DNA of 6,427 nt from Saprospiraceae bacterium (GCA_020436865.1 JAGQXA010000261.1:1-6427), one strand, 5' to 3'; counted from the stretch's first letter, positions 1 to 5,349 are shown. Translations and numbers: made by a program. Notes: generated by a model from the letters alone, not told the origin.

Positions 1-320
1 ATGCCGGCCAGTTCGCCGCCCGGCGTGAAGGTGCTGTCGATCGCGTACTTGTCTTGCCAGGCCGCGCGATTGATGTTCGACTCGGCAAAGGCCTTGAGCT
101 CTACCGAAAAATCGAGGCTGTCCAACTCGCGCATCTCCTGCTTTCCGTTGACGGCCGTCGTTTTCCGGATCGAATGCGCCTGCTGCTGCAGGCGCTCCAT
201 CTGCTGCTCGAAGTACTGGTGCAGGTCAAAGTAGCGATTGCCGGGCAAGACCTTCTCCGCTTGATTCCGGCAGGCCACCACACCTCCCACCAATGCCAGG
301 ATCGGTAGTATCTTTTTCAT
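1..320 (-). CDS. Putative lipoprotein, function unknown (3' end cut off by window edge)
   Basis: The frame starts at the ATG at 320-318 and stays open to the left edge, giving 106 codons without a stop, so the C-terminus is missing. The N-terminus (MKKILPILALVGGVVAC) is a type II signal peptide: two lysines, a hydrophobic core and a lipobox VVAC with Cys17 as the lipidation site. It is therefore expected to be an envelope lipoprotein. The mature start (CRNQAEK) lacks the acidic cluster often seen in surface-exported Bacteroidota lipoproteins, so a periplasm-facing location is possible. Residues about 30-55 are rich in Gln/Glu/His (FDLHQYFEQQMERLQQQ) and look helical, possibly coiled coil. I do not recognise the family. 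The gene begins 9 nt after the gpmI stop on the same strand, so it is probably transcribed with gpmI. No ribosome binding site is evident, only an A-rich leader (CTAAAACT). Confidence 0.8.
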   Translation of the reverse strand, partial: MKKILPILALVGGVVACRNQAEKVLPGNRYFDLHQYFEQQMERLQQQAHSIRKTTAVNGKQEMRELDSLDFSVELKAFAESNINRAAWQDKYAIDSTFTPGGELAG

Positions 321-329
321 AGTTTTAGC

Positions 330-1868
330 TTAGGATCGGCTGATCAACACCTCGCCGTCCATTTCAATGGGAGTGTCCAATCCCATCAGATTCAGGATCG
401 TCGGGGCGATATCGGCCAGTTTGCCGTCGTGGAGCCGTTCACCAGCCAGGTGCTTGCTCACGTAAATGCAAGGGACGGGATTTTTGGTATGGGCCGTGTT
501 GGGCGATCCGTCGTCGTTGATCATATAGTCCGAATTGCCGTGGTCGGCAATCACGATGGCTTCGTAACCGAGTTCGAGTGCTGTGCCGAGCAGGCGCTGC
601 AAGCAGCTGTCGACCGTCTCGGCCGCTTTCATCGCGGCCTTGAATACGCCCGTGTGGCCGACCATATCGGTATTCGCATAGTTCAGCACCACAAAATTGG
701 GGCGGTTCGAACGCAACTCCTCCACAATGGCGTCGGTCACTTCGTACGCGCTCATCTCGGGCTTCAGGTCGTAGGTCGCCACTTTGGGCGATGGGATCAG
801 GATGCGGTTCTCGCCGGGAAAAGGCTCCTCGCGCCCTCCCGAAAAGAAAAACGTCACATGGGGGTACTTCTCCGTTTCGGCAATGCGCACCTGCGTCTTG
901 CCAAGCTTGGAAAAGATCTCCCCGATCGTGTTCTTTACATCGTCTTTTTCGAACAACACCCCTACGTTCTTGTAAGTGTCGTCGTATCGCGTCATGGTCA
1001 GATAGCGAAGCGCGAGCTTCTGCATCCGATGGTCAGGCATATCTTCCTGCGTCAGCACGATCGAGATTTCGCGAGGCCGGTCGGTGCGGAAGTTGAAGCA
1101 GATCAGCAGGTCGTCTTCTTGCAGCGTGGCCTTCGGACGGCCTTCCTCGTCGACACAAACGATCGGCTTGAGAAACTCGTCGGTCTCGTTGCGTTCATAG
1201 CGGGCCCGGATCGTGGCCGACAGATCGCGACTGGCTTCGCCCTCTCCGTTCACCAACAGGTCGTAGGCCAGTTTGACCCGCTCCCAGCGCTTGTCGCGAT
1301 CCATGGCGTAATATCGCCCGATCACGGAGGCGATCTCCGCCGCCTGGTCCTGGATATGCTCCTGCAGTTCGTTCAGGAAACCCAGCCCGCTCTTCGGATC
1401 GGTATCGCGCCCGTCCATAAAGGCATGGATAAAGACCTTCCTGTTGCCGGCTTTCTGGGCGATATCGCACAAGGCCTTCAAGTGGTCGATGTGCGAGTGC
1501 ACGCCGCCGTCGGAAACCAGTCCCATAAAGTGTACGGCCCGGTCGTGCTCCCGGGCCTCGGCCAGGGCTTCCTGTAAAAGCTCGTTATGATGCAGTTCCC
1601 GGTCGCGGATGGCCTTGTTGATCCGGGCCAGTTCCTGATACACGACCCGCCCGGCCCCAATGTTGAGGTGGCCGACTTCCGAGTTGCCCATTTGCCCTTC
1701 GGGCAACCCGACTTCCTCCCCGAACGTGACCAGGGTCGAATGGGGGTAGCGCTCGAACAGACTGTCTACAAAGGGCGTGTGGGCCTGGGCGATGGCGTCG
1801 GAGGCCTTCGATTGGCCGAGGCCCCAGCCGTCCATAATGACGAGTAAAAAATGGTCGGTCTTCTTCAT
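330..1868 (-). CDS. gpmI: 2,3-bisphosphoglycerate-independent phosphoglycerate mutase
   Basis: This enzyme interconverts 3-phosphoglycerate and 2-phosphoglycerate in cytosolic glycolysis/gluconeogenesis, using two metal ions (usually Mn2+) and a phosphoserine intermediate. The 512-aa product has the family's usual length and is complete. Alkaline-phosphatase-superfamily motifs are intact: VIMDGWG with metal ligand Asp13; MGNSEVGH with nucleophile Ser63; SDGGVHSH at 119-126 and DGRD at 152-155 in the phosphotransferase insert; FNFRTDR with the substrate-binding arginines; then NTDMVGH, IADHGN and NTAHT near the C-terminus, which supply the remaining Asp/His metal ligands. The start at 1868-1866 puts the conserved IMDGWG at the expected distance from the N-terminus. 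A TATTTTTG box lies 7 nt upstream of the ATG. The lipoprotein gene follows after 9 nt. Nothing is odd about the protein. Confidence 0.97.
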   Translation of the reverse strand: MKKTDHFLLVIMDGWGLGQSKASDAIAQAHTPFVDSLFERYPHSTLVTFGEEVGLPEGQMGNSEVGHLNIGAGRVVYQELARINKAIRDRELHHNELLQEALAEAREHDRAVHFMGLVSDGGVHSHIDHLKALCDIAQKAGNRKVFIHAFMDGRDTDPKSGLGFLNELQEHIQDQAAEIASVIGRYYAMDRDKRWERVKLAYDLLVNGEGEASRDLSATIRARYERNETDEFLKPIVCVDEEGRPKATLQEDDLLICFNFRTDRPREISIVLTQEDMPDHRMQKLALRYLTMTRYDDTYKNVGVLFEKDDVKNTIGEIFSKLGKTQVRIAETEKYPHVTFFFSGGREEPFPGENRILIPSPKVATYDLKPEMSAYEVTDAIVEELRSNRPNFVVLNYANTDMVGHTGVFKAAMKAAETVDSCLQRLLGTALELGYEAIVIADHGNSDYMINDDGSPNTAHTKNPVPCIYVSKHLAGERLHDGKLADIAPTILNLMGLDTPIEMDGEVLISRS

Positions 1869-1875
1869 AAGAGTA

Positions 1876-1883
1876 CAAAAATA
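1876..1883 (-). promoter_or_regulatory. Candidate -7 box for gpmI (TATTTTTG)
   Basis: On the minus strand this reads TATTTTTG, an exact match to the Bacteroidota TAnnTTTG -7 element, and only 7 nt separate it from the gpmI ATG. No TTTG lies at the expected 19-20 nt upstream; the nearest T-run (ACTTTTC) is only 12 nt upstream. If this is the promoter, the transcript would start at or within a few bases of the ATG, giving an almost leaderless mRNA. Confidence 0.45.
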
Positions 1884-2084
1884 GCAGTTCTGGTGAAAAG
1901 TGCCCTCCCGCCCCTCCGATTTCGGCGGGGCGCGGAATTGTCTACCGATTTACACTTTTTTCGGCCGCCAAACCGTTACAAAGGGCAGGTTTCGGATTAT
2001 TATTATGGAAACCAGAGGATTAGGCACTCTTTGAAATAGGTTTCCCGTTACTTCGCTTTAAACCGAACGTCAAAAGGGGGTCAA

Positions 2085-2114
2085 GTGTTAAAGAACAATT
2101 TGTGTTTGTAACAC
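2085..2114. promoter_or_regulatory. Inverted repeat over the -33 box (possible operator)
   Basis: GTGTTA at 2085-2090 and its exact complement TAACAC at 2109-2114 are 18 nt apart. A smaller dyad, ACAA-T-TTGT (2095-2103), is nested almost concentrically between them. The right half overlaps or abuts the candidate -33 TTTG at 2105-2108, which is where a repressor or activator could control the DUF4783 promoter. The arms are short and this DNA is AT-rich, so a chance origin is possible. Confidence 0.3.
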
Positions 2115-2136
2115 CTGTTTAATAGTAGTAGCTTTA
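2105..2136 (+). promoter_or_regulatory. Candidate Bacteroidota promoter for the DUF4783 gene
   Basis: TTTG at 2105-2108 and TAGCTTTA at 2129-2136 are separated by 20 nt. The first box matches the -33 consensus exactly. The second matches TAnnTTTG in all but the last base. An overlapping TTTATTTG (2133-2140) is a second, weaker -7 candidate. Transcription would begin near 2142, leaving a leader of about 35 nt before the ATG at 2179. Confidence 0.5.
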
Positions 2137-2178
2137 TTTGGCAAAATCCCATGTCCTACAAAAACAAATTCTTTTGCT

Positions 2179-2559
2179 ATGAAAAATCTGATCTTGCTGT
2201 TCCTGCTCCTCCCCGCCTATGCGGCCGTTCAGCCGGATATGTCGGGCATTAGCCAGGCCCTGCGCAACGGAAATGCAGACGCCCTCGGCGCCTACTTCGG
2301 CAGCAGCGTGGAAATCTCGATACTCGACAAAGAAGACCGGTACAACAAGGCGGAAGCCGTCAAAGTGCTGAAGGACTTCTTCACTCAGAACCGGCCTTCG
2401 GGCTTCAACCCGGTCCACAAAGGGGTGTCCAAAGGCGGTAATCTGCACTACAGCATCGGCGAAATGCAAACACCGAAAAGTACCTACCGGGTGTACCTCC
2501 TTCTGGAGGAGGGCCAGGACAATTACATCATCCAACAATTGCGGATCGACGAGCAATAA
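2179..2559 (+). CDS. DUF4783 domain-containing secreted protein
   Basis: The 126-aa product starts with a classic signal peptide (MKNLILLFLLLPAYAAVQ) with a likely cleavage after AYA, so it is exported to the periplasm or beyond. The remainder fits the DUF4783 family, small NTF2-like proteins typical of Bacteroidota. An N-terminal helix (ISQALRNGNADALGAYF, about 31-47) is followed by VEISILD, a helix containing AVKVLKDFF, the FNPVHKG segment, and C-terminal strands (YRVYLLLEE, NYIIQQLRI). This arrangement suggests a cone-shaped alpha+beta pocket protein. No catalytic role is known for the family and none can be inferred here. Length and architecture are complete. The gene stands alone between a divergent gpmI and a convergent TIGR02757 gene, has its own promoter candidate at 2105-2136, and is followed 31 nt after its stop by a strong hairpin. 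Confidence 0.88.
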   Translation: MKNLILLFLLLPAYAAVQPDMSGISQALRNGNADALGAYFGSSVEISILDKEDRYNKAEAVKVLKDFFTQNRPSGFNPVHKGVSKGGNLHYSIGEMQTPKSTYRVYLLLEEGQDNYIIQQLRIDEQ

Positions 2560-2590
2560 TAGGCCGGGCGTTCCGCATCGATAAACTGCG

Positions 2591-2625
2591 CGCGAGGGCA
2601 ACGGAAACCATCCGTTGCCCTCGCG
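2591..2625. terminator. Perfect 15-bp hairpin between convergent genes
   Basis: Arms CGCGAGGGCAACGGA (2591-2605) and its exact complement (2611-2625) enclose a 5-nt loop, AACCA. The hairpin lies 31 nt after the DUF4783 stop and about 95 nt beyond the stop of the convergent TIGR02757 gene. No run of T follows on either strand (GCGTTATGAG on plus, CAGTTTATC on minus). It may act as a bidirectional terminator or 3'-end stabiliser rather than a textbook intrinsic terminator. Confidence 0.6.
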
Positions 2626-2637
2626 GCGTTATGAGGG

Positions 2638-2731
2638 GATTGGGTAATTGGGTTATTAGTTGATTAGGCCAATCCCCAATTCCCCAATAAACCAATTCCC
2701 CAATAAACCAATTCCCCAATCACCCAATCAC
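2638..2731. repeat. 8-bp-phased CCAAT repeat facing an inverted ATTGG array
   Basis: On the plus strand CCAAT begins at 2669, 2676, 2684, 2692, 2700, 2708, 2716 and 2724, an almost strict 8-bp period. Within this, a 16-bp unit (CCAATTCCCCAATAAA) is exactly duplicated at 2676-2691 and 2692-2707, and CCAATCAC is duplicated at 2716-2731. To the left, the inverse ATTGG/ATTAG begins at 2639, 2647, 2655 and 2663, also every 8 bp. The two arrays meet at a GGCC centre (2667-2670), so the element can fold into a long imperfect hairpin: 2638-2657 matches the complement of 2702-2721 at 18 of 20 positions. Its right end covers the stop and last codons of the TIGR02757 gene. No transposase or terminal duplication is visible. 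Confidence 0.85.
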
Positions 2732-3484
2732 CCCCAACCCAAACAACGCAAAGTCGTACTTCACCGGGTCGGCCGGGTCGAAGCGGCGCAGATTCTCCGT
2801 CAGTTCCAGCACGGCCTGCCAGTCGGTTTGCCGGCGGTGTAGCAAGCCCAGGCGGCGGGCGATGCGGTCGACGTGCACGTCGAGCGGCATCAGCAACTGT
2901 TCGGGGCGGATCCTGTTCCAGCATCCGAAGTCGACGCCCTGCCGGTCCTTCCTGACCATCCAGCGCAGGAACATGTTCAGACGCTTGCAGGTGGACTTTC
3001 GGGCCGGCGTGGCAATGTGCTTGCGGGTGCGCTGCGGTGCATCGGGCAAGGAGAAAAAAAGCTCGTGAAAACCAAGCAAGGCCGAACCGGTATGCGGGGC
3101 ATCCCAACCCAAATGCCGCGCGAAGGCGTCTTCCAAGGTGTCGTGCGTTCGATAGTAGCGCTGCAAGAACTCGAGGAAGTACAAAGTGTCGGTGGCCTGA
3201 AAAGTGCGGTGTTTGAAATCCAGAAAGCGCCGGCGATCTTCTTCGCGGTGGTGCAGGATGAACTCGTAGGGCTGTCCGTCCATGCGTTCGATCAAATCCT
3301 CGGCCTTGCGGATGATCGTCTTGCGTTGCCCCCAGGCCAGCATGGCCACCCAAAAGCCGATGATCTCGATGTCCTGCAGGCGATCGAAGCGATGCGGAAT
3401 GCAGATGGGGTCGTCCGGAATGAACTCCGGCCGGTTATAACGCGCGACGTTTTTGTCGAGGAAGTCTTTGAGGTCCAATGACAT
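2720..3484 (-). CDS. TIGR02757/DUF2400 family protein (HhH-GPD-like)
   Basis: The 254-aa product matches the conserved TIGR02757 (DUF2400) family, common in Bacteroidota and other bacteria. The N-terminal part has the family's signature DDPICIPHRF (about 24-33) and EIIGFWVAMLAWGQR (about 40-54). The C-terminal part has LNMFLRWMVRKD, PLDVHVDRIARRLGLL and DPADPVKYDFALFGLGV. The fold is thought to resemble helix-hairpin-helix DNA glycosylases, so a nucleic-acid-related role is plausible, but no activity is established and I do not assign one. The length is normal and the start at 3484-3482 agrees with the family N-terminus. The stop codon and the last two residues (IG) are encoded by the neighbouring CCAAT/ATTGG repeat, just after the conserved end of the domain. 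A near-consensus TATTTTTC (3486-3493) directly precedes the ATG but has no -33 partner. Confidence 0.92.
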   Translation of the reverse strand: MSLDLKDFLDKNVARYNRPEFIPDDPICIPHRFDRLQDIEIIGFWVAMLAWGQRKTIIRKAEDLIERMDGQPYEFILHHREEDRRRFLDFKHRTFQATDTLYFLEFLQRYYRTHDTLEDAFARHLGWDAPHTGSALLGFHELFFSLPDAPQRTRKHIATPARKSTCKRLNMFLRWMVRKDRQGVDFGCWNRIRPEQLLMPLDVHVDRIARRLGLLHRRQTDWQAVLELTENLRRFDPADPVKYDFALFGLGVIG

Positions 3485-3529
3485 GGAAAAATATTATTTG
3501 GAGAACAGCGGATTCCGGCCACTAGTCGT

Positions 3530-3537
3530 TACCTTTG
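3530..3537 (+). promoter_or_regulatory. -7 box TACCTTTG ahead of a small open frame
   Basis: TACCTTTG matches the Bacteroidota -7 consensus exactly on the plus strand, in the 110-nt gap before the 27-codon frame at 3595. It has no TTTG at 19-20 nt upstream; the nearest is 29 nt away at 3497-3500. A second candidate is TTTG at 3545-3548, 19 nt before ACCTTTTG (3568-3575), which keeps the spacing but lacks the TA. Either would drive transcription rightwards into the small frame. Confidence 0.4.
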
Positions 3538-3594
3538 TGACGCTTTTGAACATCTCCGCACCTTATCACCTTTTGGTTCAAAGGTTTTGGAATT

Positions 3595-3678
3595 ATGACG
3601 GCAACACTCACCTACACTTTAGTTCTGGCAGCCATCTACTTCGGCAAGAAAGCGATCCACCTCCTCGACCAGGAGTGA
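3595..3678 (+). CDS. Candidate 27-aa single-pass membrane miniprotein
   Basis: ATG at 3595 to TGA at 3676-3678 encodes MTATLTYTLVLAAIYFGKKA followed by IHLLDQE. Residues about 3-17 form one hydrophobic helix, followed by Lys18-Lys19 and a short amphipathic tail, as in known bacterial single-pass small proteins. Support for a real gene: third codon positions are mostly G or C, as in the neighbours; it is the first ATG after the in-frame TGA at 3547-3549; an exact -7 box lies upstream; and a hairpin followed by a T-rich tract starts within its last codons. It does not overlap the glycosyltransferase gene that converges on it, and it fills an otherwise unexplained 206-nt gap. No homologue is recognised. 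It loosely resembles the short membrane proteins found near FeoB but lacks cysteines. A non-coding transcript from this locus is the alternative. Confidence 0.5.
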   Translation: MTATLTYTLVLAAIYFGKKAIHLLDQE

Positions 3679-3700
3679 GTCTCCGGTCTTTCACTTCTTT
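3667..3700 (+). terminator. Hairpin plus T-rich tract at the end of the small frame
   Basis: GACC-a-GGAG (3667-3675) pairs with CTCC-GGTC (3681-3688): eight base pairs with one bulged A and a 5-nt loop, TGAGT, which contains the stop codon of the 27-codon frame. TTTCACTTCTTT follows on the plus strand, as expected of an intrinsic terminator. On the minus strand the same hairpin begins 2 nt after the glycosyltransferase stop but is not followed by T, so it would mainly protect that 3' end. Confidence 0.55.
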
Positions 3701-4449
3701 CCCTCGGGCAGTTCATACAGGCGAAAACGGGCCAGTCCGCTGCGTTGCAGCAAATGACAACACGATACCCAGAGTACGCCCAATCCGTATTTCATGCTTC
3801 TGGAAAAATTGATGGAGGAGGCCTCTTTGAAGTATTTCGTCGGACAGGTCACTTCGGCAATGCCGAAACCGGCGTAGATGATCTGCGACAGCATCTGGTT
3901 GTCAAAGACGAAATCGTCGGAATTGGCCGAGAAATGGATGCTTCGCAGCACCTCTCCACTGAATGCCCGGTATCCGGTATGGTATTCCGAGAGCTTGTGG
4001 TTGACCAACAGGTTTTGGACCAGCGTCAGGAAGCGGTTCGCCACGTACTTGTACAGGGGCATTCCCCCTTTTAGCGCGCCGTTGCCCAGAATGCGCGAGC
4101 CGAGTACCACGGGATACAACCCCTCCCCGATGATCTGCACCATGACCGGAATGAGCTTCGGAGTGTACTGGTAATCGGGATGCAGCATGATCACGATGTC
4201 GCCGCCTAGCTCGAGGGCCTTGCGATAAAGCGTCTTCTGATTTCCCCCATATCCCTTGTTCCGCTCGTGCTTGATCACCTGCGTGATGCCGATCTCCCGG
4301 GCCAGCTCGGCCGTGTTGTCGCTACTCGCATCGTCGCAAAGGATGACCTCGTCGACCAGATCGAACGGGATCTCGCGGTAGGTCTTTTCCAGGGTCTGCG
4401 CGGCATTGTAAGCCGGCAATACGACGATCACTTTCTTGTCTTTATACAT
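3691..4449 (-). CDS. Family 2 glycosyltransferase, DPM1-like
   Basis: The 252-aa product is a GT-A-fold glycosyltransferase of the polyprenyl/dolichol-phosphate mannosyltransferase-like branch. Such enzymes transfer a sugar from a nucleotide donor to a lipid-phosphate or related acceptor at the cytoplasmic face of the membrane. The N-terminal VVLPAYNAAQTLEKTYREIP (residues 9-28) starts the nucleotide-binding domain; Asp39-Asp40 in LCDDASSDNT and Asp92 in HPDYQY match the donor and metal-binding acidic residues; NKGYGGNQKT (64-73) is also typical. Further on, LGSRILG, GGMPLYKYVANRFLT, SEYHTGYRAFS and DDFVFDNQML agree closely with the conserved bacterial subgroup. No C-terminal membrane domain is present, which is normal for this subgroup. 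Donor and acceptor cannot be read from the sequence, and no other glycan genes are in view. The promoter candidate is at 4502-4533. Confidence 0.93.
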   Translation of the reverse strand: MYKDKKVIVVLPAYNAAQTLEKTYREIPFDLVDEVILCDDASSDNTAELAREIGITQVIKHERNKGYGGNQKTLYRKALELGGDIVIMLHPDYQYTPKLIPVMVQIIGEGLYPVVLGSRILGNGALKGGMPLYKYVANRFLTLVQNLLVNHKLSEYHTGYRAFSGEVLRSIHFSANSDDFVFDNQMLSQIIYAGFGIAEVTCPTKYFKEASSINFSRSMKYGLGVLWVSCCHLLQRSGLARFRLYELPEGKK

Positions 4450-4501
4450 CCCGAATTCGATTCGATTAACCTTCTTCCCTTACTGGCGCAACTCGCCGCC
4501 G

Positions 4502-4533
4502 CAAAGATACGGATCCACTTTTCGGCCGGGAAA
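4502..4533 (-). promoter_or_regulatory. Promoter for the glycosyltransferase gene
   Basis: On the minus strand TTTC (4533-4530) is followed after 20 nt by TATCTTTG (4509-4502). The -7 box matches TAnnTTTG exactly and the -33 box matches three of four bases at the expected spacing. The start site would be near 4497, giving a leader of roughly 50 nt before the ATG at 4449. Confidence 0.6.
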
Positions 4534-4565
4534 TTTGAACAAAGGGAATTGTCGGCAGTTGTTTG
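4534..4565 (+). promoter_or_regulatory. Possible promoter for the Trp-rich protein/aroA unit
   Basis: TTTG at 4534-4537 is followed after 20 nt by GTTGTTTG (4558-4565). The -33 box and spacing are ideal. The -7 box keeps TTTG but lacks the leading TA. Its -33 box directly abuts that of the oppositely oriented promoter (4530-4533). The predicted start is about 8 nt before the first ATG at 4577. Confidence 0.4.
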
Positions 4566-4576
4566 CCTTAAAAGCC

Positions 4577-5323
4577 ATGATGAAGAAGTACTGGAAGATC
4601 GCAGGCCTGACGCTCCTCGCATTGATAGGCCTCGGCGCCCTCACTGCCTGGGTGGCAAGCCGGCCTTTGCCGGAGGGCGTGCAAGGGCCGCAAGCCGATG
4701 CTCTGGCGCAGAAGATGCTCGAATCGGTCAATCAGGAAGCCTGGGATTCGACCGCTTGGGTGCAGTGGACGTTCGCGGGGCGACGGCATTTTCTCTGGGA
4801 TAAGGAACGGCACTTCGTGCGAGTGGGCTGGGGCGAACGCGAAGTGCTGCTCAATCTAGAGGAGATTAGCGGCCTGGCCTTTCGGAATGGACAGGCGGTC
4901 GACGATGAAAAGAACGACAAGCTGGTGCAAAAGGCTTGGGCCGCCTTCTGCAACGACTCCTTCTGGCTCAACGCCGTGGTCAAGGCCTTCGATCCCGGTA
5001 CCGAACGTCGCCTGGTCGATTGGGAAGGCCGGTCCGCGCTCCTGGTCACCTACACCAGCGGAGGGGTGACTCCGGGCGATTCCTATCTTTGGCTGCTCGA
5101 CGAACAAGGGCGTCCCGAAGCCTGGCGCATCTGGGCTTCGATCCTGCCAATCGGAGGCGTTCGCTTCCAGTGGGAAGACTGGACGCAGCTGCCCGGGGGC
5201 GCCTGGGTGGCCACCACGCGCAAGCATCCGCTCCTGACCCTGAACGTGACCGACCTGCAAGCCGCCGGTTCCTGGCAGGAGTTGGGCCTGTCCAGCGACC
5301 CCTTTGCATCGCTCGTGCCGTAA
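4577..5323 (+). CDS. Trp-rich membrane-anchored protein of unknown function
   Basis: The 248-aa product begins MMKKYWK; the tandem ATGs at 4577 and 4580 are both possible starts. The frame is open further upstream to an ATG at 4436, but that stretch crosses the glycosyltransferase start and promoter and reads as non-coding, so I reject it. Residues about 8-27 form a hydrophobic segment ending WVASRPLP, either an uncleaved anchor or a signal peptide, so the rest should face the periplasm. That part alternates short strands and is unusually rich in tryptophan (17 Trp in total). Motif-like segments include FCNDSFWLNAV, FDPGTERR, SGGVTPGDSYLW and ILPIGG. The pattern recalls LolA-like or outer-membrane-lipoprotein-associated beta folds, but I cannot name the family. 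I believe similar uncharacterised proteins occur in other Bacteroidota. aroA follows after 32 nt on the same strand, suggesting one transcript. Confidence 0.82.
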   Translation: MMKKYWKIAGLTLLALIGLGALTAWVASRPLPEGVQGPQADALAQKMLESVNQEAWDSTAWVQWTFAGRRHFLWDKERHFVRVGWGEREVLLNLEEISGLAFRNGQAVDDEKNDKLVQKAWAAFCNDSFWLNAVVKAFDPGTERRLVDWEGRSALLVTYTSGGVTPGDSYLWLLDEQGRPEAWRIWASILPIGGVRFQWEDWTQLPGGAWVATTRKHPLLTLNVTDLQAAGSWQELGLSSDPFASLVP

Positions 5324-5345
5324 TTTCTGCGCAAAGTCATACCTT

Positions 5346-5349
5346 GAGG
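5346..5349 (+). promoter_or_regulatory. Shine-Dalgarno-like GAGG before aroA
   Basis: GAGG lies 6 nt upstream of the aroA ATG, a good Shine-Dalgarno position. This stands out because the other starts in the window have A/T-rich leaders and no such motif, as is usual in Bacteroidota. It supports 5356 as the start and could matter if aroA is translated from an internal position of a longer mRNA. A four-base match can also be chance. Confidence 0.35.

Larger units (their letters stand above)
1869..2178. other. Divergent intergenic region between gpmI and the DUF4783 gene
   Basis: These 310 bases contain no credible gene. The half next to gpmI is GC-rich. The half from about 1950 to 2178 is clearly AT-richer than the surrounding genes, as expected of promoter DNA. 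It holds the gpmI -7 box, a two-element promoter for the DUF4783 gene, a dyad overlapping that promoter's -33 box, and two weaker inverted repeats: CGCCCC/GGGGCG at 1909-1932 and GGAAACC/GGTTTCC at 2007-2045. I see no riboswitch or tRNA-like fold. Confidence 0.7.

Noticed and set aside
429..1577. 382-aa open frame on the plus strand
   Set aside because: It lies wholly antisense to gpmI, whose catalytic motifs are intact. Its product has no recognisable motif; long antisense frames are expected in GC-rich codon usage.
1909..1932. GC-rich hairpin CGCCCC-t-CCG / CGG-c-GGGGCG as a terminator
   Set aside because: It sits upstream of the gpmI promoter with no gene reading into it, so there is nothing to terminate. 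It is short and may be chance in GC-rich DNA.
2007..2045. GGAAACC/GGTTTCC inverted repeat with inner AGAG/CTCT as a riboswitch or operator
   Set aside because: The loop is long and asymmetric, and it lies upstream of the DUF4783 promoter so would not be in that transcript. Support is too weak to list as a feature.
2151..2252. 33-codon plus-strand frame starting ATGTCC just before the DUF4783 gene
   Set aside because: It is out of frame with and overlaps the signal-peptide codons. The DUF4783 start at 2179 gives a proper signal peptide, so an upstream coding leader is not needed.
2134..2601. 155-aa frame on the minus strand
   Set aside because: It is antisense to the DUF4783 gene and runs through that gene's promoter, and its product shows no family features.
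2676..2731. CRISPR-like array
   Set aside because: The units are 8-16 bp with no unique spacers, and no cas genes are present. It is a simple phased repeat.
2664..3353. 229-aa frame on the minus strand
   Set aside because: It is a shifted reading of the TIGR02757 gene extended through the repeat. The 254-aa frame carries all the family motifs.
4436..4576. 47-residue N-terminal extension of the Trp-rich protein
   Set aside because: It would overlap the glycosyltransferase start and both divergent promoters, and it places about 47 non-descript residues before an obvious membrane anchor.
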